DNA of 64,000 nucleotides from Gracilariopsis chorda (lineage: Eukaryota > Rhodophyta > Florideophyceae > Gracilariales > Gracilariaceae): positions 1 to 64,000 of the forward strand of contig NBIV01000108.1 of NCBI GenBank assembly GCA_003194525.1, in the 5' to 3' direction. This document shows positions 29,609 through 39,939 of the stretch, in pieces (the stretch's first letter is position 1; each line of letters opens with the position of its first letter). The notes under the pieces are model-generated. The model was not told where the DNA came from and ran no database searches. It saw only the letters and a list, made by a program, of their open reading frames with translations. Both the position numbers and the translations under genes were made by a program.

Positions 29609-32497
29609 TCAATCTGAATCCAACGCTATAACCTCACATTCCCAGTTGTCTTTGTTGGCATTTTCCGTTGAAACGCGAATCCCATTTGCGACATCTGTTT
29701 GTTCACCCCAGTTATAATCGTCGGACCTGAAAGTAAACACTAAATCTTGGTCGACCTGGACATCGTTCCCTACAGCGATCATTGGATCGACGTTCGGTGG
29801 GCCAGAAACCGCATTTGCAACGTTCACTGCTTGGGCCTGGGTTTGTCCTTGTTGAGAACTAACATTTGCTGACCCGGTTGGCGGTGTTTCGTCATCGCTA
29901 TCGAGTGTAAGATCAACTACCTCACACGTCTTGGGAGCTGATGACCTGTGCCGTGGCATTGTCACGTCATTTGTATCCTTCCCCTCCATATCATCGTCTT
30001 CGTCATCTGAAGCAACTCCCGTCTTCTTAGGCTCCACCCGAACCATCGATCCATCAGCTGAGATCTCGACCTCATCACATTCCTGGTGTTCGTTCAGTGC
30101 ATGTGTAATGTAAGGAGAAATCACTAACATGGACGGCTGTGCCGTTGGTTTGTTACACACAGGGCACTCAAACTTCGAGCTCCTTCGAGTGTACTCTAAA
30201 TAGTTATCCAGATCGAAACATTGAACGTGTTGACACCTTTTGCCTTTGACTGGAGTCTTTATCCGAGTCAGAGCCAATGGACAGCGCAATGAGACTTTCA
30301 TTGAAGAAACAGTCAGTCCTTCAGGATCAGTCAGGAACTGCATTACGCCTTTCTTTGCCATCTCAAATGCAGATGTGTCTTTCGTGATAGAGCCTTTCTC
30401 GATTTGAGATTGTCTGTAGTCATTCCAGTACTTCTCACTCGCCTCAAACACAGAACTCGTCATGGTTTCATGGCTGAGAACAAGAATTTCTTGCGCAATC
30501 AGCACAAATTGTCCACTGGCAGCCGTAGCACTATTCGATTGTCTACGCAGAGCAACCATATTCTGCACGTTGGGTCCTGCGGGTTTGTACTTGCGAAGGT
30601 ACGGGGTAATGTTCGTGGCAGCGTCTCTCCCTGCCAGCTTTCCGTTCGTGTATCTTTGGGCTTGGTTCAAGGTTACTATATTTCCGTTCACACGACACTG
30701 GGCAGGAAATGGCCAAGCTTGTTGCCACGCAGACTTCGGCTTCTCGAACTCAACACGCAGGCATCGTAGATGAACTTGGACATCTCCACCTTTCACTTCT
30801 GGGCGACTTACCGGGTCAGCTGGCGGAGGCGTGAGAAATCGTAAGACTGGATCCTGGACCCCTCGAGACAACTGAACCCCAGTAAAAACAACGTAGCGAG
30901 GGTATCCGAGAGGGGCGTTCAAGGGCTTATTGAAAGGATTTTCGCCAACCTCAAATGCGTATCCAGTAAGAGCTTCATTGCACAGACTTTGCATTTGTTT
31001 GTCCCGGGTTTGATTGGGAGTACTCGTTCTTCTCGCAGTCGAGATTTGTCGCTGTAGGTTGTTGATCATTCTCTGTGCGTCAAATGTCGCGTTTGCTGTA
31101 GCATTACCATGCAAATCAAGAGTAGGCATATTACCTCTTGGATGGTTTGAAGACAAGTGTGGTTGCGTGTTTGCGTTGGGCGCCTGTGCACCATTCCACC
31201 TTGCATCTATTCGATGGGGGATCATCGGCTTCTTTGAATGGGACGGGATGCGGAATTTCAGCGGAGCCCTCAAGGAGGAAACTATCCGTCGAGCAACCTC
31301 ATCTTTTCGACCATGCTTTGAAACACAAAAGACCCACGCAAGAATATCAAGATCGTTCTTGTTCAGAGCTACCAACCATCTCGTATTCTGAGAGGAAGAC
31401 GGCCCAAACCCCTTAAAGTCAAGAATCTTCTCTCGCTGCATCTGCGGGAACAAATTAACCCATCCAACCTGCATCACGGTTTGTGTCAGCGCGGTCATCA
31501 GTGGACTTCCATCACGGAACAGAGCAAGAGCATCTTTCAAAGGATGAATATCACGTATAGATAACTGCACATCGCGGGAGTTTGGCTTTGAAGAGTTTTG
31601 CGCCCTACTCATGCTGTTCGCGTTACTTTGAGTTCGTGTGGACACACTGTGACGAGAAGTTGTGGTGCGCACCCCAGGGTTGAAAAGTTGAGAAGTGCCG
31701 TTCGCTGCCATAGTATGAGCAGTTTGACGATACGGAACATAGTTGCCATTCATATATGGACGAGATGTATTTGACTCGGGATTTGCGGGATGCGGATGTG
31801 GCCCTAATCGCTGTGCCATCGGTGCAATGGGTGCAGCTGAAACAGCATGCGGCGAATGGTTCGCTTGTGTTTGATTGCGAAACGATGACTCTGTGAGGGG
31901 TATTTGCCTAAAGGAGGGCAGCATTCCAGTTGGAGACTGTCGGTTTGTTATGGGAGCAGCAAGTGATTGTGGATGAGTTGGAGGTCGTCTGACGGAGGGG
32001 TTGAAACTAGCATAGACAGGTTGCGCTTGCGGAATGGGCTGATTGGGCGCATTGGGATAAGCGCTGCCGGGATGAAGAGGGACAAGTGCTGGTCTGTTCT
32101 GCTGTGTAAACTGCGAAGACCAATGTAAGTTTGCGGCAGACATGGGCACTTGAGTGCTGTTCACAGGCGCGGAGGATCGAAACGCATTGGCGGATGGAGT
32201 GGGACGCGAGGAAGGGGCGCTAGTTCGCGGTCGGGAAGAGTTTGGCGTAGCCAGACGCGAGTAAGTCTGACTTGACGATGCGTTCGGTGTGTACCTGCTA
32301 TTGGTGTAGGGGTAGCTCTGGCCGTTGTTGGCCTTGTTCGCGTTGCTGGCGTTGTTGCTGTCGTGGTTGTTGTTGTGGTCGTTGTTGTGGTTACCGGTGT
32401 TGGCGCGGCTCTGCTCCGGTTGCTGGCGAGCAGACGGAGAATTCCCGTCAAAGCGTCGCCGCTTCTGAGGGTGGTTCTGATCTCTTTGAGGCCGCAT
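29609..32497 (-). CDS. PIAS/SIZ-type SUMO E3 ligase
   Basis: A single exon of 962 residues. The first ~330 residues are Asn/Gln/Pro/Ser-rich, with a run of mixed Asn and His near 30-60. A SAP-like or helical segment follows (about 345-420). The PINIT-like region spans about 520-670. The SP-RING lies at about 735-785: VSLRCPLALTRIKTPV, CQHVQCFDLDNYLE, FECPVCNKP. A SUMO-interacting motif, VVDLTLDSDDE, is at about 858-868, with a second hydrophobic-acidic end at the C-terminus (EVIALDSD). Such proteins move SUMO from Ubc9 to nuclear targets. The order SP-RING then SIM is classic. The SAP call is weaker. Confidence 0.92.
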   Translation of the reverse strand: MRPQRDQNHPQKRRRFDGNSPSARQQPEQSRANTGNHNNDHNNNHDSNNASNANKANNGQSYPYTNSRYTPNASSSQTYSRLATPNSSRPRTSAPSSRPTPSANAFRSSAPVNSTQVPMSAANLHWSSQFTQQNRPALVPLHPGSAYPNAPNQPIPQAQPVYASFNPSVRRPPTHPQSLAAPITNRQSPTGMLPSFRQIPLTESSFRNQTQANHSPHAVSAAPIAPMAQRLGPHPHPANPESNTSRPYMNGNYVPYRQTAHTMAANGTSQLFNPGVRTTTSRHSVSTRTQSNANSMSRAQNSSKPNSRDVQLSIRDIHPLKDALALFRDGSPLMTALTQTVMQVGWVNLFPQMQREKILDFKGFGPSSSQNTRWLVALNKNDLDILAWVFCVSKHGRKDEVARRIVSSLRAPLKFRIPSHSKKPMIPHRIDARWNGAQAPNANTQPHLSSNHPRGNMPTLDLHGNATANATFDAQRMINNLQRQISTARRTSTPNQTRDKQMQSLCNEALTGYAFEVGENPFNKPLNAPLGYPRYVVFTGVQLSRGVQDPVLRFLTPPPADPVSRPEVKGGDVQVHLRCLRVEFEKPKSAWQQAWPFPAQCRVNGNIVTLNQAQRYTNGKLAGRDAATNITPYLRKYKPAGPNVQNMVALRRQSNSATAASGQFVLIAQEILVLSHETMTSSVFEASEKYWNDYRQSQIEKGSITKDTSAFEMAKKGVMQFLTDPEGLTVSSMKVSLRCPLALTRIKTPVKGKRCQHVQCFDLDNYLEYTRRSSKFECPVCNKPTAQPSMLVISPYITHALNEHQECDEVEISADGSMVRVEPKKTGVASDDEDDDMEGKDTNDVTMPRHRSSAPKTCEVVDLTLDSDDETPPTGSANVSSQQGQTQAQAVNVANAVSGPPNVDPMIAVGNDVQVDQDLVFTFRSDDYNWGEQTDVANGIRVSTENANKDNWECEVIALDSD

Positions 32498-33366
32498 GCG
32501 GAAATGCAGTTGGAGACAAAGAAGCGGAGCGAAAAGGGTGAGAGGATGAGTGAAGGTGCAGTGGCGTGGAAAGAGGACAAAAGAACGAGGCGCGAAAGCG
32601 CGGGAGACAGCAAAAATGGTAAATTGAAGAGGCTAAGGTACGAAGGTCGACCGGCAGAGAGGAGTGAGTGGGCGACAGAAAGCGCCGCCGCGAAAGGTCT
32701 TGTCGGAGAAGGAAATAACTGTTGGGGAATCTGGCAGCGCACGAGTCAATGGATGATGCGGCATTGGGCGCGAATGGCCTGGGCGAGTTAAGTAGCTGCC
32801 GCTCCGGCGAAAGGGAAGACGGAGGGAGGTGCACAATATGCACACCAGTTCACTCTCCGCTGCGCCGGCACATAATAAAAGCACTTGGGAAAAAATTTTG
32901 GCGCTGCCGATTTTGCTTGTAATGCCGTGCACTTCGACGTTGCACTTGTTTGCATGCCATGGAAGAACGGAGGAAGAACGTTCAGATTCCCTGAGCAATT
33001 CGCCTTTGCCATCATTTGCGTTGTCTGCCAGCCTTATCTATCCTCCACTTTTCTTTCTGCGCACATTCTCGCGCCCTGCCAGCTAGTTGCTGTCTTTGAT
33101 GCTCCACCGTAAGCTATCTTACACATTGCTCCTATCCATTCACTTCATTGCATTGGCTTACCAATCTGCCGCCGTGTTCTTGAACGCCTTCATTCTCGCT
33201 CTTTCCTGAAGGAGCGGAATTAGCTGAAATCCCGCGCGAGTAGCAGATGCATGCAGGCGGAGGCATGGAGTAAAACGAACAAGGATAAAGGGTTAGGCTA
33301 AGGATCTCTCCCGTTTGTTCAGCTTATGTATGCACGCATTGAGCTGCTTAGCTTCCAGAGCACATC
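32498..33366. other. Upstream region of the SUMO ligase, about 870 bp
   Basis: Purine-rich on the plus strand next to the gene (GAGGA repeats about 32525-32720), then a mixed-composition stretch. Several overlapping short frames exist on both strands, none with a motif. Confidence 0.4.
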
Positions 33367-34045
33367 ATGTTCCCGGCTAAAGAATTGCAATCGCTTCAGG
33401 CGTGCCCTTTTCTTCAGACCCCATTTGTTCTGTCAACCATGACATTGTCAGATGTATACCAGCTCCGCCGTATAGCGTGTCATGACGTGGAAGGCGAGGT
33501 ATCCTTTCTTTCATGTACTTATTCTGTCCTCAGAGTGAACTCCTTCTACATCGGCAACAAACGAATCCAGACCTTCAGGTTGTAGCACCAGTGTTTCGAA
33601 GCTGTCGCAACTCTCATGTTGTTCCGAACTTCTCCATACTATACGGTAATCCGCGAAACAGCGGCTTCCGCGTGCTACGCGTCAACACCCTTCAAACATT
33701 CCGACAGGGCTGAGCAATGGGCGTCATCGAGTCCGGTTCCAATGCATTACGAGCGCAAAATGTAATCATACACCCACACTCTCTCTCCATAACTGCATCA
33801 TGCCCTTTTCCACAGGAGTATTAAGAATCTTCAGCATTTATGTGGTCCACCAAGAGGAACAGCCAAACTCATCAATTCGGCATAAGACATTCAGTCTAGG
33901 GTTGTTGCTGCCAGGCGTCAACGGCTCCTTCAAGAGGGGTTCTCTGACATTCGGCAGTTCTGAGGTTCCCTCCCATCACACTAAAGTATATAATCTGCAG
34001 CCCTTTAGAAGAAGCAGGCGCACATGGAATCCGCTAAACAACTAA
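33367..34045 (+). other. Possible multi-exon gene, not recognised
   Basis: Open segments in three frames can be linked by GT-AG introns. One link runs from GTAATCCG near 33645 to a CAG near 33710. Another runs from GTAATC near 33761 to an AG near 33818. The final segment (to 34045) reads as basic and hydrophobic protein, including LLLPGVNGSFKRGSLTF. The first candidate intron would be only 47 nt, shorter than the proven ones nearby. No family is recognised, and I could not choose a unique model. Confidence 0.2.
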
Positions 34046-34479
34046 CGGTATGTGCAAAGTTTACATCTGGACTCGAAGTACGAAAATGCCAAAGGTATCA
34101 CTTTCCCGCGTCGAAATATGCGAAAGGCATTGCAGCCGCAAGATTGGTGTCGTGAAACGCTGACCAAAGTCCATAGCATATCTCGCTGGTTAACATGTTC
34201 TTGATCGAAGGAGGGTTAAAGTTTAGCCCATTACACGCCCGGGCTTCATTGGGGTACATCTTGGGGTATACTCGTGAAATGGCAGATTCTAGCTAGCTAA
34301 GGTTAGAATATCGTTTCAGTGCTCTTGAAATATGAGTCCTACAGAGGGCATATGAATAGAGCAACATGCTCTACACATGTGAACGCCTGATGCGCACTGA
34401 ATATATACAACTCAAAGACGTATCTACACACAAAGTCAGTCGCCAATAATCATGCCCTGCTTCAACACCACGTCGACCC
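34046..34479. other. Intergenic, about 430 bp, nothing seen
   Basis: No coding frame or repeat stands out. The next gene ends at 34480 on the opposite strand. Confidence 0.4.
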
Positions 34480-36589
34480 CTAGGCTTCCGTAAAAGTTTC
34501 GCCCACAGGCGAAAAGTTGTTGGTATTCATGACAGGGCGATTTTGTTCAAAGGTGCACGGTGGTGTGAGAGGTGCGCGGTCACGAAAGTCTCCACCTGAT
34601 GAAAGTTCGTCATCTCCGGATGTGAATGGCGCGGCATCCTCTGCTTTCTCCTCAGCTTGTTGAAGAACTATTCGAATGTCATCAACAGCCTCCCGAATTG
34701 CGCTGTGCCTCTGCCCAGCAGGATCATGTTTCCAAGAACAAGAGTTCAGGGCATGTTGCATTTCTGACATAGCTCTCTTTAAGTCCTTCACTCTTGTAGA
34801 AGGCCACGTTCTAGCTCTCTCGAAGTAAGCCTTACCCGTACACTCGAATATACATGAATCAAGTTGTTGAAGTTTCTCAGGCTCTTCCATATCTTCGTCG
34901 CGTAACTTTTCCATATCAAGTCGTAACTGTCCAACAAGCGTAAGGAGTTCATGAAGGCTCATGCTGCTTGGCTGTATGCCACATGCCTCAGATATATGGT
35001 CCTGACATGGATCACTCCCACTCCGTTGAGAAGATGATGGTGTACGCCTTCCCGCGGCCCGGTTGTGTCGCAGAAACAGCAGCATCAACTGCACTACTCT
35101 GCATGAGAGCCACATAACATTGGTCGGCGACTCTAGGGCTGCCATCCTGGATAGTTGAATTGCAGACCTGTACGATTCACATGCGCTGCTAAGGTTTCCG
35201 CATATCGCTCCCTCCTTGTAAGTGGCATATGCATCACCGAGAGTCACACATACTTCATATTGCAGTCTTCGATCATTACATGCGTACAAAGCCACTTGAG
35301 CTGCTTTGGCATGAGATATTGCCTCTGAGATGCGTGATGGGTCAGCTTTGTTCACCAGTACTCGTGCTTTCAGCGCATGTAGTGTAGCAACTAGGTTTGG
35401 GAAAAGCCTTTCACGGCCAATGCTCAGGTCGAGGCCAGCTTGGCAGTGGTCAATGACTTTGTCGCCCTGTGGAGGATCGCTTGAAGCGAAGAACGAAGCC
35501 AAAACACAATGTGCTTCTACGTGGACGTTAGAGTGTGGTCGGGACATTGTACCAGAATTGAAACAAGTAGCCCGTATCGCTTTCTCAAGACCGATCATTA
35601 GTTTAGAACGTGCATCATTAGAAAGGTCTTTCGCCTTTACAGCCTGTATGGTGCGTGAAATCGCTTCCGGTGAAGCTAGAGAGAGTTAGCAACTTGAATT
35701 GCAATCCTGGAGGCATGAATATGGAAGACACCGCAAAGAATGGTAAGAACTTACTTTGTTGTAATTGTTTGACGAGCGTGTCGTAGGAAGTCTCTTCCGT
35801 AACATCACTGTCCTCCTCGAATACATCTCCAGACTCAGAAGTAGAATACGAACGAGACGAAGGATGCTGGTCACTGCGGTTATCGCTAGCCATATTGGGA
35901 GAATCCACTTCTCTCGGCGTGAGGGCATGTTCAACTCTACCGTCTGGAAGATATGGCGGATATATAGTTTGCCCGGCTTCACTCAAATTCAATACAACAG
36001 TCATATTCGCGTTGACATCATGTAGCATGGACGATGGTATAGTGGCTGAACGACGATTTGCATCCGTGTTACCACTGACATGTGGTGCAACTCGTCTAAG
36101 ATTGGAAGCTGTTTGATCGGTTCCTTGGTTCTGGCTTTCCTGAATATGCTGCGCAACCGGAATAATTCGACCAGGCAAATGAGGAGTCGGAACATTGGCT
36201 GGAGTCATGTCCGTGGTGGCAGACATCTGTACCGGGGACGTATTCGAAACTTCCGGAGTTGTACTTTTGAATGCAGACTTACACTGGCAGTCACAGTTGG
36301 GAGAAGGGTGAGCTGCGTGCACATCCTTGATACTGACGAAGACGCAAGGAATGCAGAAGACGCGAAGTGGGCGAGATTGTTTTCCTGAATGGCAGCGGCA
36401 GGCCGAGTGTAACGTACTCTTTTCCTTTATCTGGGACGAGGAAGTGGGTGCGGGCTCCTTCTGTGCACCGCAGTGGCGTCGATGGAAGAAAAGCCTGGGC
36501 ATCAATGAATTTGACTTTAGTGGGTTGAGGATTCGTGAAGAAGGCGTACAGGTTTCGACCGTATGCTGTCTACAAAAGGCCTCAGTCAC
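34480..36589 (-). CDS. Unrecognised protein: Cys/His-rich N-terminus, TPR-like helical C-terminus, 2 exons
   Basis: Exon 1 (36589-35755) and exon 2 (35675-34480) join across a 79-nt GTAAGT...TAG intron to give 676 residues. The join continues the helical text in frame, which is why I accept it. Residues 64-103 are rich in Cys and His (CRCHSGK, FCIPC, NCDCQC), a possible metal-binding module. About 105-270 is Ser/Thr/Pro-rich and probably disordered. From about 279 to 560, amphipathic helices with Ala/Leu spacing resemble TPR repeats (AHCVLASFFAS, ISEAISHAKAAQVAL, CVTLGDAYATYKEG). No family is recognised, and the start could be a later Met such as Met30. Confidence 0.6.
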
Positions 36590-37988
36590 ATTCGTCGCTC
36601 AGTTATAGTACGGAGAATGTAACAGCGCTGCGATTACAACGAGACAAGCGGCACAAGTCTTGCGTTCCACACTCATAAGCATACGATAGTATGAGAGGAA
36701 GAGACAATTAAGGGCAGTACGCCAAAGTTGTAGAGGGAAAGAATATGTTTGAGGGACGGCTAATATAGAATACTAATTTGACGGCATAGTCTCGACATGT
36801 TTACAGGTGCCTCGATGTTTGATGAGAGACGAATTGAGATGGACATTTGATTCGAAATGCGCTCTCCTACACAGGCGATGCGAGCTTGCTGAACGCTTCA
36901 AACTTTGCGAAGAGCTGACTCAACATCTTTAATGTCGATAGGGAAGTGACTTCTGTGCCATATCTTTGATAGGGCACCTGCCACGACTCTGGAATTAAAA
37001 ACTGGTGAGATCCCTTGACGCCTTGTCACATTGGATTGCTCGGGGTCAGAACAAGAGTACAACTGGAAGATGATGTTTCATACATACCACACCTTTTTCA
37101 TATCTCGCCCTTCGCTACTTCAAAAATACTTCTGGTTTTAGTCTCATGTCAGGTCTTGCAGAAAAAGTGGTTGTGCTGAGGACCCGTTACATGGCTGAGA
37201 TTGTCCTTCCGAAACGTTTGTCCATAGCTAGCTTGCATGTCTTCAGAATCTGAACTGCAGATGGGCTGTGCAACTGATGTGTCTGTCTATGGCAGGGGCA
37301 GTTGTCTCTAGTACCAGCTTTTTGTCTATGATGCGCGTAATAGCCAAGTGCGGAGCACAGGAACAGGTTTCGTGCGTGGACCAGAACACATTCCGCCAAT
37401 CACAGCTCACTTATTAGAACATCTGTTGCCCTTTGTTGGTTTGAAGATAGCCCTTAACGCTTTCGCAACGACGCAGTGTCTATCAGGCATAGAGTCCCGG
37501 TAGACACTATGTCAGGAGGCACATGTTAGAAATGGTACGGGTTATCCCTCTCGCTAGATCCGAGATAGATTACATTTATACCTTTCCGATGAATTCCTCG
37601 TGAATTTGAATCGTGCACGGAGAGTCTCAAAAAAGAATACCTGCAACGGAACTATCCCAACTGGCAGAAACGCCGTAGAGTATAATATCTTAGCCTTCTA
37701 GGCTACTGCTCGTAATATAAAAGAGCTCATACGGTTTTTTGTTTCCCAAAGACCGCTTTTCTGAAAGAAAACCTTCCCAACTCTATCTACAGGAGAACAC
37801 TAATCAGTCAACAAGGTCTGAACAGAAGAGCAGACGAGACCATTGAGGAAAGGCGTCATGGGGCTTGCAAACCGCATCCTCATGCCCCCCCAGCAACTCT
37901 AACCGAAAGTGTCCTTCCCTTCTCTTCTGACGCTCGAAAACAGGCGTCATATGTGGTGTAAAATGAATAAACCGTTTGGTGCGCGAAG

Positions 37989-38573
37989 CTACGTCCACTT
38001 TCTTCCGGTCGTTTCTCTCGCAATGTCTCTCTCACACCGACTCCAAGCCAGACACGCCCGGTTCGACGCAGAACTGTGAAACTGAAAGCTCTTGGTGCTC
38101 CCAGCCCAATCAGTTCGGACCAGAACATTTTGTTTGTTATAGCTGACCACGTAAGAACCGAGAAAGGTCTCAAAATAGCGTAACCCTGAGGGTAATATAC
38201 CTACGTGTCGCTTGCGGCGCAGGCGGCGCTTTCGGAGTGTACAATAAACATGCTCGGGCGCATTTGCCATGTCCCACAAAATTTTGTACACCAGGTTGGT
38301 CCACCCTCCATTTAGATAATGTGGGGTGGACCAGCCTTGTGTACCAAACTCAATTTGTGACACAACTTTGATTTTTTTAATTGTCGTGTTCTTTGATGAG
38401 GTGCGCATGCGAAACAAAAAAAGACTGCTAACGTAGTTTCTCCCGCTTGATTCTGCCGTTGACTTCTTCGTTGGGCATACGGACACTTTATGACACATCC
38501 GTTCCAAAGCAGCCGTGCCTGCCTTCCATCCTTCTTCGAAACTGGAGTTTGGCGAATCGAGCAGTGGGGGCAA
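37989..38573 (-). CDS. Hypothetical 194-residue ORF, unsupported
   Basis: Longest frame in the gene-poor region. Basic C-terminal half, no recognised motif. The long inverted repeat at 38284-38346 lies inside it, which argues for a repeat-derived chance frame rather than a gene. Confidence 0.15.
   Translation of the reverse strand: MPPLLDSPNSSFEEGWKAGTAALERMCHKVSVCPTKKSTAESSGRNYVSSLFLFRMRTSSKNTTIKKIKVVSQIEFGTQGWSTPHYLNGGWTNLVYKILWDMANAPEHVYCTLRKRRLRRKRHVGILPSGLRYFETFLGSYVVSYNKQNVLVRTDWAGSTKSFQFHSSASNRACLAWSRCERDIARETTGRKWT
38284..38346. repeat. Imperfect inverted repeat, arms about 25 nt
   Basis: Left arm about 38284-38309, right arm about 38322-38346, separated by 12-15 nt. The core GGTTGGTCCACC pairs with GGTGGACCAGCC, and roughly 21 of 25 positions pair. 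It could be a small-RNA-type hairpin, a MITE end or a remnant palindrome. No second copy was seen in the window. Confidence 0.6.
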
Positions 38574-39528
38574 GGCTTAAGCTACAAACGACGGCAGAAG
38601 AAACTTCAGCAAAATCACACGCCACGTTGATACATAAGCATTTGCGGGTCATCGTACGTTGACCTAGTCTGGAATGCGTTCCAGACGTTTCCAGTGAAAG
38701 AATCATATCAATGGTTGGTACAGTTCCGTGCTGCTGATGAGATCCTGAAGATAATCCACACTGCCACTCTATGCCGTATGCGAACAGCCAACATGATGAG
38801 CAACGCTGCCCAAAGTCTCGTCTCTAGAAAGCGCGCTACCGGTTGTGCTTTCACAATGTGAACAAAGTGTTTCTTATAAATATGTGTAATTTAAACCAGA
38901 AACCTTTTGTTTTGGGTTCCTACGAATCTCTTTGGTGTTAGAAGCCAATGAGTTATTACATAAAATCACCAGCACGCGTTTAATACCGTTCATGTCGTCC
39001 AAGTTTTTTGTTTTCACAAGTTTTTCTCGCGTGGAAACTGGTGTCAATGTGTGGGTTTGTTTGGGGAGGCAGCCCATGGCAACAGGTTGAATCATTGATC
39101 ATTCAGCCTGTCTACACTAATGCAAGTTCCTGGCAGTATGGTATCCTTATAACCCTTACTTTTTGCCCATCACCAACTTACGGTAGAAATGACGGTGACA
39201 AGGAGACTTGGAAAAGTTGTCTCAACAGTCGCCGAAGGGTACGGCCCTATCCCGGCTAGGCGTTGAAATGTGCGGCAGAGAGAGGGCACTCTCATATTCT
39301 CGATATTTGCATCTGCATTCCAGAATTAGTCACGTCCGTTGACGATTTCATCATAACGGTGTGGCTATCATGCAGGAACAAAATGCAAATGCCATCCATG
39401 CCTGTCGTTTTGCACGTGGAGGACAAGGCTATGTTTAGAAACTCATGTAATCGTTTCATCAGACAAGTAGGCTTACCGGGGGGTAGGCTGATAGTTATTG
39501 CGTTGGATTATGTTGGTATACGAAACCT

Positions 39529-39939
39529 TCAAGAGTGGAATGACTCTTCATGTACTTGAATCATGACGTTGACACCAAATTGCAGTGCAGCAAAATGCAG
39601 AAGATGCTCTGAAGAGTTTGACAGAATCCACTTTCCGTGGTTATAATGGATCAGAAGCATAAGTGCCGTACTTCGAATCAAGCGAAGAGCTTCTTGTACT
39701 AGCTCAACCAAACATCCATCTTCCACATGACGCACTTCAAGGACGACACAGAAGTCCGGGATGGTATCAGGGGTGCATCTACGTATACTAGTCGTCATCA
39801 TAGTTGTACGCGCGGCTATAGAGAAAATGGTGACCTTCCACTGGGGACTGAGGTTTGCCATTCGGGCCACTTGAAACAGATTAAAACTGAATGAGGAAAA
39901 CTCGGCCTTACCAATTAACAACAACATGTCAAGTACCAA
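39529..39939 (-). CDS. Hypothetical 136-residue ORF, unsupported
   Basis: An open frame whose C-terminal 80 residues read like ordinary globular protein (DFCVVLEVRHVEDGCLVELV). No family is recognised and there is no upstream context. It could be an exon of a spliced gene or a relic. Confidence 0.2.
   Translation of the reverse strand: MVLDMLLLIGKAEFSSFSFNLFQVARMANLSPQWKVTIFSIAARTTMMTTSIRRCTPDTIPDFCVVLEVRHVEDGCLVELVQEALRLIRSTALMLLIHYNHGKWILSNSSEHLLHFAALQFGVNVMIQVHEESFHS

Noticed and set aside
32330-32400. GTT/GTC-rich repeat as a tandem repeat locus
   Set aside because: It is simply the coding sequence of the Asn-rich part of the SUMO ligase.
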